64,000 nucleotides of DNA. Origin: Amborella trichopoda. Taxonomy: Eukaryota; Streptophyta; Magnoliopsida; Amborellales; Amborellaceae. A program made the position numbers and the translations under genes. Positions 34,895 to 48,018 of this stretch are shown piece by piece (positions within the stretch are counted from its first letter, which is position 1; the number at the start of each line of letters is the position of its first letter). The notes beneath the pieces were generated by a model. The model was not told where the DNA came from. It worked only from the letters and a program-made list of their open reading frames with translations, and made no database searches. The stretch spans positions 484,758 through 548,757 of the forward strand of contig NW_006499535.1 in NCBI RefSeq assembly GCF_000471905.2, given 5' to 3'.

Positions 34895-35560
34895 AGCAGT
34901 TTAATGTCATGAGACCAGGACGTGCCATATGGTTTAAGATCATATAGCTTGGACCGTGGTTATGCAGTTTAAAGTCATACAATTAGGACCATATCGTTTA
35001 AGGTCGTGCAACTAGACCTCCACTAAAGTTTAAGGTCATATAGTTTGGACCATGTAGTTTAGGGTCGTGCATCTAGACCATGGTTGTATAGTTTAAGGTC
35101 ATGCAGCACGGACCATGGCTATGTAGTCATGCAGCACAGACCATTGTGTGGGTCGCCGCTTCAGTAAAGCTCCATGAGGGGATAGAGACAGTGGCTCGGT
35201 GAGAAGCAGATCCACTAGGGATTAATGGGGTAAATATGACTCCACGGGGATAATGAGCAATGGTATGCATGTAACTCCACTGAGGATAAAAGGCCGGAGC
35301 ATAGATGCAACCCCACTAAAGATAGTGATGGAATACACCTGGTGGAGAGGTGCATCTATTTCACAATTTAAAATCATGCAGTTTTAAAGTACATGCATTA
35401 CAGTTTTAAGGTCTTGTAGCTCGGACCATGGCTATGAAGTTTAAAGTCATGCGGCTAAGACCATGCAGTTTAAGGTTGTGCAACTAGACCTCCACTACAA
35501 TTTAGCGTGTAGTTTGGACCATGCAGTTTAGGGTCATGCACCTAGACCATAATGTGGTAA
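34895..35560 (-). repeat. About 35-bp tandem repeats of the A/B family in element B
   Basis: Reverse of the A arrays at 8215-9715, with words TGCAGTTTAAGGTCATGCA and GGACCATGGTTATG. It is split by a spacer at about 35150-35370 that carries CCCCACTGAGG-type motifs as in A. Confidence 0.82.
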
Positions 35561-35719
35561 GGAATGTGACCCCATGGGTAATAGAGCCTTGACTGGAGAC
35601 TTGACTCCTTGAGGATATGATGGCCATGGTGTAGGGGATGGACTTCCTGAGGATGTAAAACAGCGGTCATGTCGTAATATCTTGGTGTAGCTCCATTGGA
35701 AGAGTGAGAGGAATCCACA

Positions 35720-36030
35720 GACGGAGTGCCATAACCCGCGCACGGTGCTAGGTTTTGAATGACGCACACGGTGTTAGGCCTAGATGATGCTCACACAGTA
35801 TTAGGCCTGTGGATGATGCGGACGGCATTAGGCCACTGAATGAAGCGCATGGCGTTAAGCCTCTAGATGAAGCGCACGATGTTAGGGTTCCTCAGTAAAG
35901 TGTGTAGTGTTAACATGAGTAAGGCATGCGACGCTCAGCCTTAGATAATGTGCATGGCGATAACTCTTTTTGAGAAGCGTGCAGCGTCAGCATCCGAGGG
36001 ACGCATGGTGTTAAGCATAGCTATAGCAAC
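35720..36030 (-). repeat. About 26-34 bp tandem repeat (element B)
   Basis: About nine units with words GCGCACGGTGTTAGGCCT and GATGATG, the reverse counterpart of 7850-8165 in element A. Confidence 0.72.
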
Positions 36031-37216
36031 AGATGGCAGTGGGTTCATGAGGTACAGGCGGCACCGACTCACATTCAGGCTTCGGGCTTGATCAAAGGTG
36101 GTTTTCCTGACGGTTTTTTTTAGTCACCAGAAGAGGAGGAGGAGGAACAGCAGTGGGCTCACCAGAAACACAGTGACATTCCAGCGAGTTTTTTTTTTTT
36201 AGGGGATTGGAAAGGTGAGAAGAAGGGAGACGGAGAGGTCATAGGGAGATTCTTGAAGAGATTCTAGTGGTTTCCTGGTAGGATTGGTCACCAATGAGGG
36301 GAAAGGACAAGGTCAAAAGGGGGTTCCCGGTGGACGAAGGAGAGTTTCCGATCGAAAGGAGTGAGTTCCCGACGAGGAGAGGAAACGCTGGTGAGGACGC
36401 GAGACGTTGCAAAGACCGCAGTCGTCGGGAGGTGGAAAGTCGAGGGAAAGTGGACCGTCACCCGAGAGCGACGGTTGGGGAAACCGAAGAGGAATGAAAC
36501 ATTAAATGCCCCCTAAGAATTGAGGATGGTGGGAATCGGGACACCACAAGGGCATGGGTGGGATTAAGTCGCATGCAGTTTTGCCTTCGCGCGGTGCTCA
36601 ACTACACGCGGTGACTGCCATGTTTAGTAGTATGCCGCTCGCGACAATGATCGCGTGTGGTGTTGGCCTACCTGCGGTGATGGTATCACGCAATGTTGAG
36701 CTGCTCACGGCAGTGGTTACCCGCGGTGTTAAGCCATGCGCGGCGATGATCATGCACGAAATTGAGTTACGCTCAGTGATGACTACGGATGCCGATGGCT
36801 TGTGGGGACCAAGAGTGATGGAAAATGAGAAGGCCCGGCCACTGTGGTCTATTAGAAACCAAGTCCTCCAACACAACAGTGAAGTCCATGCTATCTTGAG
36901 GAAGGGCATCCATCATAGGCCAGCTCCTTGCTGGGGAAGTCCGCTTTGTATGTCTGATAGACTCTATCAGAGTACTTTTTCCCTCTCATGGAAACCAATC
37001 ATACTTTGTCAGATGAATTAGAGCTGACTCGAAAATGGTTGGTCCTTCTCAGAAGCAAGAGCAACACTTCAGCGTGAACATCCTATTTTCCTCTAAAGCA
37101 AGAGCAACTGCTGATACTATATCTGTAACCTCCCTGGTAATGGGCTTTTACAATAATGGAATGAATTTCTTTTGAGTTGGGTTACTATTTTTTCTTTTTA
37201 CTGCATGCACTGCATT
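36031..37216 (-). other. Element B spacer; no antisense ORF recognised
   Basis: In element A this interval holds the antisense coiled-coil ORF. Here the plus strand has only short charged frames (36294-36497, Arg/Glu-rich) with no heptads or plant mobile domain. GC-rich GCGGTGA words near 36595-36800 look repetitive. Confidence 0.5.
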
Positions 37217-38260
37217 TTAAGAGCACATCAGGGATAGTACTTCATTAGGTCCATTGATAGGGGGCATTGCCTCTTCCCCGTCAGAGTTTGTCAGTATATA
37301 GGTCCCATTTGGTGCGAATTTTTTGCGGCGTCCATGCATGACAATCGGTCTCTTGACTGCTAAAACTAGATCTCCACGAGCGAATGAGCGAACCTTGACA
37401 AACTTGTCAAAGGCTCTCTTCATTCTCCCCTGATGGAGCTCAAGGTTTTGCTGGACCTCTAGCCTCTTTTCATCAAGCGCATCCAACTCCGAATAACGGA
37501 GCTTGACCCTCTCATCTTCAGTCAGTCCCTGATGTATAGGGACACAGAGTGAGGGTATTTGAACCTTGAGGGGTAAAACTGCCTTACCTCTATAAACCAG
37601 GGAATAAGGAGTAGAGTTTGTAGCATTCCAAGTGGTGGTGCGATAGGCCCAAAGAGCTTCAGGCCGCCTCTCATGCCAATTCTTCTTTGACTTTCGAAAC
37701 TAACTTCCGGAGCACCCCGCACAGCGTTTTATTGAACGCCTCAGCTAAACCATTAGCTCGAGGGTGGTACATGGTCTAGTACTTCCACTCAAAACCGAAC
37801 TGGTTAACTAGGTGATCAATGTGATGGCTTCTGAACTGAGAGCCATAATAAGATATTATTCGGTCCAGGACCCGAACCTGTATATGATGTGGTGAGACAC
37901 GAAGTTGGCCACAGTGGTCCCTGGAACTTGCTTGAGAGGGACCGCTTCAGCTCACTTGGAAAAGTAATTTGTCGCCATTAGGATGAAGGCATGACCCAAG
38001 GCAAAAGGAGGGTCGATGGGTCTTACAATGTCCATACCCCACTAGGAAAAGGGTCATGATGTCACTGTAGGATGGAGAGGCTCTAGGGGTGGATGAATGA
38101 GGCTTGACTACATTTGGCACATCTGGCATCTTTTAGCATAGTTTTGGGCATCAGCCACCATTGAAGGCCAATAATAGCTAAGTCTACGTATGCGCTCATA
38201 GAGCTTAAGGCCGGATTGATGCAACCCACAGATACCTGAATGCAGTTCTTCTAGTCTTTA
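37217..38260 (-). pseudogene. Integrase of element B (broken)
   Basis: Integrase inserts the cDNA into the genome. The HHCC zinc domain lies near 38225-38100 (LHQSGLKLYERIRRLSYYW, then two Cys in CQMCQM). The core shows Asp in GMDIVRPI near 38030. The second Asp block reads YYGSQF, with Tyr replacing the Asp of the usual D-N-G. Glu is kept in ANGLAEAFNKTL near 37745. The C-terminal part, 37486-37217, has EVQQNLELHQGRMKRAFDK and FARGDLVLAVKRP. Frameshifts occur near 37690 and 37870. Not functional. Confidence 0.85.
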
Positions 38261-38839
38261 TTTTCTTCTCACGCATCGATGCATCTGAGGAGAATTCCAT
38301 CAAATGATCGATGAAAGAGAACATCCCCATCGAGGAGGGTGTATTTGATAGACATCCGCCATATACTGTTGCATTCCGCCCGATCCTCAAGCAACCTTCC
38401 ATGCTTTATGAAGTTCATGATAAGCTCCCTCCAGTCTTCCACATGTTCAACCTCTGCACATATCGAATCGAAGCATTTCGGCTCCTGCTCTCATCCTTGG
38501 ATTTTTTACCTCGGGACATTTTCTGCTCTTCCTTAATGACATCTTGGGCTACAAGGAGTGCTCTGAATGGATAAGGTGGGCATTAAGGGAAGCATCTCTC
38601 TCATCATCTGCATCAACTTTGTTCTCAAGTCAACATGTCTCCATTTTGTTACTCAGACAGGCGTGGGCCCTGATGAAGACAGTTGAATGGTGGCCCCAAG
38701 ATTTGCGAGCTTCGGGCTGCGAGTTTAGCATTCCAAGGATATGACTTAGGGAGAAATCATCGAACTGGGCTATATAAGATTTGGCCATGTCATGATAAGG
38801 CTTGAGAGTATCCTTCCTTATGTCATAAATGCCCTTAAC

Positions 38840-40898
38840 CTACCGGATGACCAACTCAGAGTCACCGAAGATGTTCAGCCGCACCAGGTTTAGCTCCCGG
38901 GAGATCTCCAATCCGATTATGAAGGCTTGGTATTCAGCTTCATTATGAGAAAATGTCTCTACGAGTGAGAAGGATAGAGGAATCATTCCACCATCGGGAG
39001 TCAGGAACACGACTCCGGCACCCCCTCTATCAAATTGGAATGCTCTGTCGAAGTACACCTCCCATGACCGAGTTAGTACCGTACAAAAAATTTCTTCATC
39101 TGGGAGATCACTTGACAAGGGATATTCTGAAGGGATTGGGTGAGCCGTGAGAAAGTCTGCTAAGGCTTGACCTTTGACGGCCTTTTGTGGTACATACGTG
39201 ATGTCGAGCTCCATCAGCAATAATACCCACTTAGCCAAGCGTCCTGACAGGCATGGCCAGGTCATAAGGAACTTGACCGGGTCCGCCTTTAAGATTAGCT
39301 TGACCTCATGACCAAGCAAGTAATGGCGGAGTTTCTGCACCACAAAGATCAAGGCTAGGCACATCTTTTCGATGGGAGGGTAATTCTTCTCGGTCCCCTG
39401 CATCCTGCGGTTGAGATAATAGAGTGTCGTTTGTTTCCCCTCATCACTGTTCTATACTAAGAGTGCCCCAAGTGACTCATCAAGAGCGGTCACGTATAGG
39501 ATGAGAGGCCTTCCTAACACAGGCATGGAGAGTACCGGACGATTCAACAAGTACTGCTTGATATCATCTGGTGTAGCTTGGCACGCCTCATCCCATATGA
39601 AGGGAGTGTCCTTTAGCAAGTGTGAAAAGGGCTTGCATCGTCCTGAGAGGTTCGAAATGAACCTTCGAATGTAAGCCACTTGCCCTTGGAGAGACCGAAG
39701 CTCACGCAGGGTTGTAGGAGGTGGCATGTCCTAGATCGCCTTGATTTTGGCCAGCTCAATCTCTAGCCCACGGTACCTCACGATGAACCTTAAGAACTCT
39801 CCTAAGCGTACTCCAAAGGCATATTTCAAGGGGTTCATCTTGACTTGATGACGCCGCAGCCACTCAAATACCTTTTTAAGGTCCTTCATCTGAGCGTCCT
39901 TTGTTTCAGACTTCACCACCAAGTCATCCACATAGCATTCGACCTCCTTGTGCATCATATCCTTGAAGATGGTCGTCATGGCTCACTGGTATGTGGCACC
40001 GGCAATCTTTAACCCCAAAGGCATCACAGTGTAGCAAAAGACACCTTTTGGGGTCAAGAATGCAGTGCCCGCTTCATCCACTGGTGCCATCCTGATCTAA
40101 TTATAACCAGAATACCCATCCATGAAGGAGAAGAACTGGCAATGAGTTGTGGAATCGACAAGTATCTTAGTGAACGGTAGGGGGAAGTCGTCCTTGGGGC
40201 AGGCAGTGTTCAGTCGCGAAAGTTGATGCAGACCCTGATTTGGCCATTTTTCTTCTTGAGTGGGACAACATTTGCCGGCCATAATGGGTATTTGACTTCA
40301 CATATGAATCCTGCTTGCCTGAGCTTTTCACCTCAGCATCGATCTGCATCTCGAGGTCGGGTCTAAACCTTATTGATTTCTGCTTTTTGGGTTTGATGGT
40401 CGGATCAATACCGAAATGATGGACAACAGTTTGAGGGTCTAGACCGAGCATCTCATGATAGTGTCAGAAGAAGATGTCCGGGTTTGCTCAGAGGAGGGAA
40501 ATATAACTTTCTTTTCCCTCTGGGGACATATTTGCCTAGATGAAAGTTGACCTTGAGTCGTCCTCATCCCCTAAGTTTATCTCTTCGAGCTCATCGACTG
40601 TAGCCAGACCACCTTCTTCCAACTCCCTTAGAGCCTCCTGCAGTTCCACATCAGGGGATTCACGAGGCTTTTCATTAACCTCGAGTGCAGAGACCCATGA
40701 TCTTGACATTTCGGCTTCTAGGAGAGTCCTAGTGTGGGAGGCGATTTTCAGTCCCTGACCGGACAAATCAATTAAAAGGTCAACTTTAATCATGAAAACC
40801 ATGACATCGTGACTGGGGTCACTCGGTGCTGACCCTGAGCTAGGTGGCACCTCATGAACTTGAACCACATGATAGGCCTCGTGGGAATAGGAGCTCAA
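38840..40898 (-). pseudogene. pol: Reverse transcriptase and double RNase H of element B (broken)
   Basis: From 40898: a linker (VQVHEVPPSSG, EEINLGDEDD), then the RT entry GLDPQTVVHHFGIDPTIKPK, RFRPDLEMQIDAEV, the frame-shifted fingers and palm (ACPKDDFPLPF, FSFMDGYSGYN), and the catalytic YVDD at 39934-39923 (ECYVDDLVVKSE). The thumb runs to about 39452 (FISNLSGRCKPFSHLLKDTP). The first RNase H is 39445-39120 (EKNYPPIEKMCLAL, AKWVLLLMELDITYVPQKAV). The second, archaeal-type RNase H, 39090-38840, has WEVYFDRAFQ, HNEAEYQAFIIGLE and GDSELVI, characteristic of Tat elements. Stops and frame changes are scattered. No protease precedes it. Confidence 0.9.
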
Positions 40899-41640
40899 AG
40901 ATGGTTCGGACTTGGCTTGGGCTGTCAGAGCATTGGCAACAGTTAAGAACCCAGCCTCTTGAGCCAGCCTCTTGAGCCAGCATCTTTCTTAGGCGCTTCC
41001 GATGTGACCTGCTGATGTTGGTGCCTTCAAATTTCTCTATTTAGAGTGTCAAAGTCTGGGCACTGCGAAAGAGATGGAAGAAGAGGGAGGAAAAGAAGAA
41101 GAAGCGGAGTTAGAGTATTCTGAGAAGCTTTTTACGTTGTCACCAGAATTGAACGTGCGCAGGGGGTATTTTAGGTCTTGCCTCGGCTCTACCGTTGGGA
41201 GATGCTTTTAACGTCATCACCCATATTGGACAAGAAGTAATTGATGACTCAGGGACATCCACCTGATTAGACGAAGGGATAAGGCGAGTTTCACCTTGGA
41301 TAAAGTCCTATAAGGTCGGTAGTGGAGAAAAGGGGCTTGAGAAATTCTTTCGCGACTAGTGGCCGAGAAATATGATTCCTTCGGCAAGTTGACCTAGGTG
41401 CTCGTCTCCTTTTTGATCCCTTGGGAGGTGTTTAGTCTGTCCTATCAAGCTGATGCGTAGCCCTGGCTTGGCAGACTGCCTCACGCCTCCAGGACTAGAG
41501 CCTACTTCGTCCATGGTAGACTTCTCAAGACTGAGAAGTCGAGGCCTCTGAAGGGTCTAGGGTATGCTCATAGGGGACCTATAGTGGGATTTCCTCTTAG
41601 ACGAGAGTGATGGCTTGGAAGTGTTCTAGGAGAACGACGA
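40899..41640 (-). other. gag-pol junction of element B; protease absent
   Basis: Corresponds to 4020-4700 of element A. The protease block found in A (LDGGSVVNLIP) has no match anywhere in B; the linker passes directly into the RT entry region. Confidence 0.6.
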
Positions 41641-43590
41641 AAACAATGTGGCCTTTATGTACCTTCTCCGCAACTACAACTTCGAAGCCAGAGCACTCCC
41701 TCAGCTCATGGACCCATACCTAGTGATATGGGCACCAGAGATTTTCCATACCCTAGGGAAGATGCCTAGGTAGCCTGGCAAGTTTGGGAGTGACGAGACC
41801 CTGTTGGAGCATCACCTCGAAGAGGGTCTAATGCACTTCCCTGGGTTTGTAGCGAGAGGTCTTCTTACACTAGTAGAGCAGGGACTTGAGGGTGTCCTTC
41901 TGGGTTACCATGAACTTCTTGGTGCCACTGCATCTTCTTTGTCAAAAGCTTGTGAAAGCCAGCGCATTCGCTCAGGTCATGGCCTCGTATCAGATGATAC
42001 GGACACCAGAGGTTCTCAGTTCTTAGAAGCAAGAACTTGGGCTGCTTTATCGACTTTAGCGTGATGAGACCTTCTTTGAGCATTACGGAGACTACTGCAT
42101 GGATGACGGTAGGTGTCTCGTCATCCTCTTAGATTGTCACTACGTGGGAAGCCTAAGTTTCCCTGAATGCTTTCTTTAGCTCTTCAATCTTTATCTGACC
42201 CTTGCTAATAAGGGCTTCGTTCATGTCTTTGAGCGTCTAACACTCTTGAATGGGGTGGCCTACTCTCTTGTGATATGCACAATATCTTTCGTGTGGCTCC
42301 TATCCAGCCTGCTTTGGGGATTTGGCCTCCAGCAGCTGGATCATGTTTTGCTCTAATAATAACTGAAGCAACGCAAGAACCCACTCCTTCTCGAAGGGGT
42401 ACACCTTGTTCTGGTGCTGGATCTAATAGTCACTTGATTTATATTGTTAGGGATGGGACCTTGTTATTGGACTGCTGCTGCTTGCCTTCAGCCTGAGGTG
42501 TCTGTGCCTTGCTTGTGACTACCCCTTTGGAGAGGTCCAAGGTTTGAGGGGTAGCTTTCTTTGTGTCAGTCACGATAACAGCCGCACTAACCACCCCTTT
42601 TTGCTGGTTGCCCCGATTTTGAAGCGAGAATTACCATTACCCCGACCGTTTCCCGAGCTAGAGGGCTACTGGTAAGATCTACCATAGTGCTTGGACTGAC
42701 CTTCTATACGAATCGCTTTAGAGATGAGCTCTGACATGGAGGGTGTATTGGAGGCCTCAACATATAGAGTGATCTCGGGCAGCATATTTCGTATGCAGGT
42801 CTGAACTACTACTCTTTTAGTCATGAGAGTGTCATGATAGGTTGTCAATTCTCTCCATCAGTGATGAACTTATCGATTGGCTCACCAGGCTCTTGAGTTA
42901 GAGTGAGGTGCTCGATGGTTTCTCTGGACTTCATAGAAGCGCTGGTAAAATAACTGCTCCATTTCCTGCCATGTATGTAACGAGCTTGGAGGTAGCTGAG
43001 CATACCACTGAAAGGCTGGCCCTTCGAGAGTCTTGACGAACTAACGAAGGAGGAGTTGCCCGTCAGCTGCCGCCTCTCGACAAGCCGCTTGCAAGTAAGT
43101 GATATGCTGGTGTGGGGATGTAGTACTATTGAACAGGGGGAGCTTCCCTATTTCATAATCTGGGGGAAACGGCACCTGGTCGATATACGAGGGGTACAGA
43201 TTTTGGTCAAGCGGTGCCCCTTGCATTCCTGGGATCTTACTCTTGAGACTGTGGGTCACCATGGCATCTATATCAGCTTGAGAAATTGTGCGGGGAGAAA
43301 AATTGTCTTGGGAAGAAAGGGGACTGAAGGCCTCTAGGTGATCCATATTTTTTAAAATGGACTGCATCATCACCTCGAACCTGTTCATCTGATCATCTTG
43401 GGCGTCACCCCGCTAGTTGATCACCAGACGCTGACCGTTTCTTCTGAAGGGTCAGAGCCAGATGGAGTAGTGGAATGCCAGGATTTGCGAGTCGTACGTG
43501 GCAAGTCGGTCTGTAGGGGCTCAGCATGCCCCGACTGGACTCGAGTCTTGTACGTCGACCATGTGAGGACCGGAACTTGATGGACTTGGG
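41641..43590 (-). pseudogene. gag: gag of element B (broken)
   Basis: The N-terminal part, 43388-43041, reads MQSILKNMDHLEAFSPLSSQ, QADIDAMVTHSLKSKIPGMQ and PFPPDYEIGKLPLFNSTTSP, collinear with A. The core continues with frame changes to 42666 (CIRNMLPEITLYVEASNTPS). Three knuckle modules follow: near 42290 (YCAYHKRVGHP), 42035 (LWCPYHLIRGHDLSEC) and 41740 (LWCPYH, then a stop and HELRECSGF). The first is followed by IEELKKAF-type text. Stops and shifts abolish function. Confidence 0.84.
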
Positions 43591-44998
43591 ACCGTGATTT
43601 GTTGGCAGCTTGGTCTTGTCCTATGACGGAAACCACCGAGCAATATTCTTGGACTTCTTACCCAGGTTCTGGAATCCGAAGAGGGAAGAAGTTGTGAGGC
43701 AGGAGGTCATCAAGAGTTGTAACCTCAACTACCTTAGGGGCCTTCCTAGTCAAGAGCTGCAGGCCTCTCTTTTGCTTGATCTTAAGGCTGCAATAGTCTT
43801 CACACTAGAATTGAACTTGGGATCTAGACTGCCCCATCTTTCTTGAGCATGTGAGGGTTGTGTCCATTAACTGGAGCAGAGAGTGAGGTCCAAGGTCAAA
43901 GGGCAATCTGGGTTGTTGCCTTGGAGGCTGTAGGCTTCTATCTGCCATCAAGCCTTTGCCCCGAGCTCCCTTGTGAGGTCCTGGTGCATGGCTGACCCGA
44001 GATGGCTGACTCAAGATGGTACTTTTAGGGAAAACCTTTGAGTATCAGATCTCGAGGTGTTTGCCTAGTAAAAGAAGGGTGGCAAAAGAAGGAATTAGTT
44101 CGCAACTCTGCCTGAGTTGGGATAGGGGAGGAACCTATGAAGATGGTGTGTGTGCACCTTTAGAGGCAGCCCTCTGGCTGACTTGGAGGCCAGACCGAGC
44201 TCGATCAGCTGGTTCATCCTTAGGAGGTCGAGACCTACGAGCTCATGTATGTGACGGACTGGGTAGGAACTTATCTCTCACCTGGTGAAGCCGTGTGTGT
44301 TGAGAAGGAGGACGAAGTGGTCGCCCGTGTGCTCGAGTTAGCGCAGAACTGACGTTACCCGAGCTGTGGGATGTAGATGCATAGCACGTGCAAGGTTTGG
44401 CCTGAGAAGGCCTAGCCTTGGAAGTGAGCTCAAGGCAACATGAAAGTTACCCGAGTGGATAACCTTTAGGTGCATGCGAGGGGTGGAGGCCCCAAGATCC
44501 CCTCCTCAGTGTGTCGGGCCTCTAGGCATAGAGGTTTGAGGTGGTGAATGAGTATGGGAGGTGGCCTTGCGGTGACCCTCAGGAGCAATGGCAACCTACT
44601 TTCCTTTTGCAAAGTGGACAGAGCAGCTTTCAACGTACCTTAGCAATGTGACTGACAAGGGACTTGCCATTAATAGGGTGCGTGCAGTGGGTGGTAGCAA
44701 ATGTGCTACCAATGCGAAGGGCCTCCAGGACTCGAAAGTGGAGAGTTAGGGACCTTCAAGTCCCTTCTCACACCAATCCAGGAAAGAACCTGGGAGCCAG
44801 ACTATGAGACCTCACTCAAAAGGAGTGTAGGGAACAAGGCTTGAGAAGCTCTCTTCCTTGGGATGGTCATGAGTGAGGGAATGAGAAACTCCCCAACTCA
44901 GATGAATGGGTTGAATAACCGAGATGCCATGGAATGTAGTGCAAAAAATAAAAGGTGATGTCGATCAAGCAAGAGCGAACCGACAAAGGGGTAGCAAG
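43591..44998 (-). other. Untranslated leader of element B
   Basis: Aligns in reverse to 558-1960 of element A. No reading frame is shared between the copies. Confidence 0.6.
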
Positions 44999-45016
44999 TC
45001 CCCAGTGGAGTTGCCA
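44999..45016 (-). other. Primer binding site of element B
   Basis: The minus strand reads TGGCAACTCCACTGGGGA, three bases after the LTR end CCTACCA. It differs from the element A site at one position. Confidence 0.82.
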
Positions 45017-46367
45017 AACTGGTAGGATGCCTCGATCTCGACCCTCGTTTCTAGATGATCAAGTGACACATGTCTTGGGTTCGGAAGACTCAAGACCTGA
45101 GACCGCTCTCTCGGGAACCTTGTTCACAGAACAAGGGCAGGTGCCCAACTGGTGAGAGAAGAATTTTAAACGTGAGATGGGAACCAACCTCACCTGGGTC
45201 AGTGACTTACCCGGGCTGACTCACGTGGGCACCCTCTTAGATCATGATGGAAAGCTCCCCAACTGCTTCAGTTGGTTCAGAATCGATTCCCTTGACTTGC
45301 AATCTCCTTATTTTCTGCAATGCACTGACATGGTTAATTTACAAGACAAGTGGGTCAATGGACCCACCCTTGTCTTCGGGCGAACATGCACAGATGTGCA
45401 CATTAGATGGTCGAGAAGATGAGAAGTTAGGGTGATGAAGAAGAGGGTTTGAATAAGGAGGAGAAAAGAAAAGAGGACTTCATGAGGGAACGTGACTAGC
45501 ATGATAGGTCGACCAGTACAGTGACCGACTCGGAGTGGTAGCAAGACGGTCACAGTAACTTAGACTGACACGACGACAATACTACTTGAAACCGAGGGTG
45601 AAATCACCGTCCTAATCTGGTGTGGCAGCAAGACAAGCGTGGTATTCTGGACCAGCACAACGGTAATACTACTCGACAGCCAGACCGCTATGACAGTACT
45701 AGACTGAGTTTATCCTTTAGTCAAGAAAGAATGGAAGAATAAAGGAGAAAAGAAGATAGCAGAGAGAAGACGCGAGACAAAGAAGTAGGAAAGTCCCAAT
45801 GTCGTTGGGCATCACCGTCCACAGCCGTCGAGTAATAGTGTTGTGGCCGCTGGACTGTGTTGGACACTGCTGCTCGCGGCAGAAGGGTGAGCAGAGAACT
45901 GCAGATGGTGTTGGCCACGAGAAGGCAGCATGACCCTTCGCGAGCGGCAATAGGTATCACCATCTACGATGTGGAGAGACAGCAACAACCCCTTGTGGGC
46001 GGCGATAGATATCGCCTTCTGCAATACGGGAAGGCAGCAACGACCCTTTGCGGGCTGCGATAGGCACAGAGCACACAAGAGAGGCCTGCGGACGACGTTA
46101 CGCATCGCCGTCTGCGGTAGACGCGAAGCATGGGTGAGACCTCATCGAGCGGCGATAGGCATCATCATTACGACCCCTTGAGAGGAAAGAGAGATATTCT
46201 ACTGTCAGCGATATACAGCGCCGCGCGTGACGTCAATCTCGGAATCAAAATAGGAGCGTTACCCACTGCGTGAGCGCTGCCTGGCTCACCGTGTGCTCCT
46301 TCAGATGGCCTTACGCACAACGACGACTAACGCCATGCGCGAACCATATTGAGGAAAAGAAGTGAAT

Positions 46368-46372
<5 letters not shown>

Positions 46373-46406
<34 letters not shown>

Positions 46407-46412
46407 AAAAAA
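46373..46412 (+). repeat. (GA)n microsatellite followed by poly-A in element B LTR
   Basis: About 14 GA dinucleotides are followed by roughly 12 A. The matching stretch in element A is a mixed CT-rich tract near 12493-12570, so the pure GA run is an expansion in B. Confidence 0.9.
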
Positions 46413-46602
46413 AGCTCGTGCATAGCACTGCCATCGCCATGCACGACCTACGAAACCACAAGAGGAGGAAGAAAGAACGAGGCATGCACAGCACTGCCAC
46501 TACCGTGCATACCCTCTGGGAAAGACCAGCAGAGAAGAAGAAGAAGGATGAAGAAGAAGAAAGAGAAGTAAGAGAGAAAAAGAACACTGAAGAGAGAGAA
46601 AA

Positions 46603-46609
46603 TACCTTG
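46603..46609 (-). promoter_or_regulatory. Candidate splice donor in element B LTR
   Basis: The minus strand reads CAAGGTATT, aligned with CAAGGTAAAT of the A LTR. It is weaker than the A site and lies about 190 bases after the TATA box. Confidence 0.25.
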
Positions 46610-46792
46610 AAGATAGGAGGGGTACCGCTCTAAATTTTCTCTCTTCTCTCTCTTTCTTCAAGGCGTGCTCAAAAGAATGCAAGAAGAAAGCTTTGATTTT
46701 TATTGATCAAAGGTGGAATCCTTGTACAATGATTTTTCAGCCTTTAGGTCTCTTCAAAGGTCTCTTTTTTTCTCTCAATCAAAGGTAGCGTC

Positions 46793-46800
46793 TATTTATA
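46793..46800 (-). promoter_or_regulatory. Putative TATA box in element B LTR
   Basis: TATAAATA on the minus strand, after a CCACCCATGTT block shared with the A LTR. Confidence 0.55.
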
Positions 46801-48018
46801 GACTAAGGCTAAAACATGGGTGGATCATCAAAAACTAACCCTAATTGATGATAATTAAGGTTTATTTGAATTTAAAAAATAAAAAAATGGGGTACAAAAT
46901 GACTGATTTGTCCTTTCCTAACAATTAAGAGAATTCCAAAACAGTCCCTACTGAGAACTAGGGACGTTCTTGATTCTTCTTGAGCGATCCATTGCCAATC
47001 CAGCATCCGAATGAAAAAAATATGATTGCCATCGCACAAGGTTCGATGCTACGATCATTTTGATAATAATTTTAAGCCACAAATCACAATTTAAAGGCAT
47101 GATCATGTAACTTGAAATTTGAATAAAGCTATAAAACTTTTAATTGATAGTGCGTCTTCATCTTGATGTTTCCTTTGATTTCTTCACTAAATTGTATTGA
47201 GCACGACACCACGACCGCATTGCAATGAACGGAATGCGATTTGGTGCCTAATGAAGATTTGACAATCTTGAACTTTTGATCGGAATTTAGGATTCCAGCT
47301 GTCAAAATCTACAGTGGCTTCAATTAGATTTTAGGCGATATCCAACCATTCATCACGTACAAATTTTGGTTCAAAAACAGCCACGAACCTTACACATGCG
47401 ATGCAACTAGTCTCACATCGATCGGGATCGTGGCCGTTGTGATATGGCCGCTAGAGTGAGTGGAGGTTCAACTGATTTTTTGCAACATGTTTCTTCAAAT
47501 CGCGAACTTATCTCTAGCTTTTCTCCTTGTTCCAACATCGTCATGGAACGTACCACATACCAAAGCACTCATTGCGATGAGACGAACACGCTACAATAAG
47601 TTTGAGTGCGATCCGATCTCGAACAAGGGAGATATGAATGTTGCAATTTCACTGTTCAGTCTTTTACCCATAACTTCTTCCTGGAGTTCCGTTTAAGTGG
47701 AAATTTGACCCTTGGGTGTTTTCAACCATGCAGGATCCAATGGTAGTAGTCCCACGTCCGTTTGAGGCTCCAAGAGTAGGGTTTCAGTTATAGGATCCCT
47801 TTCAGGGTGCTAGATGTTGATTCTACCGAAACTGTTTCTCAGTCTGCACTACTCTAAACATGTCGGAATGCGATGAAACTTGGCCTTATGAAGATCTTGA
47901 CCACTTCTGAGGCCATTTTGAGACTATAAAAAATTCCACTGTTTGTCAGGCTTTACTGATAGGCTTCTCTTTTTATTCCACATCGACGACCTATGGTGCT
48001 GAAAAATGTCTTCAAACA

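Larger units (their letters stand above)
32681..48018 (-). mobile_element. Element B: Tat-like element of the A family, inserted in element C
   Basis: On the minus strand: complete 5' LTR (48018-45020), PBS, leader, gag, RT, RNase H, integrase, tandem repeats, PPT and the first 0.65 kb of the 3' LTR (33337-32681). It aligns to element A from end to end. The right end is precise: its LTR terminus CAAACA at 48018 abuts RT codons of element C (TYQRAM). The left LTR stops at 32681 against the C leader, so the left end and neighbouring C sequence were deleted together. The protease is missing. Confidence 0.87.
45020..48018 (-). repeat. 5' LTR of element B (complete, 3.0 kb)
   Basis: It runs from TGTTTGAAG at 48018 (minus) to CCTACCA at 45020. 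It aligns to the A 3' LTR over its length. It contains a TATA box (46800-46793), a candidate donor (46609-46603), a GA microsatellite at 46373-46401 followed by poly-A, and a GC-rich part (45800-46330) with repeated GGCGATAG words. Confidence 0.87.

Noticed and set aside
36554-37021. 155-codon plus-strand frame in the element B spacer
   Set aside because: Made partly of repeated GCGGTGA words, with no family features and no counterpart in element A. I do not call it a gene.
46327-46682. Hydrophobic minus-strand frames near the GA microsatellite
   Set aside because: Phe, Leu and Ser runs come from the GA/CT tract; the interval is the B LTR.
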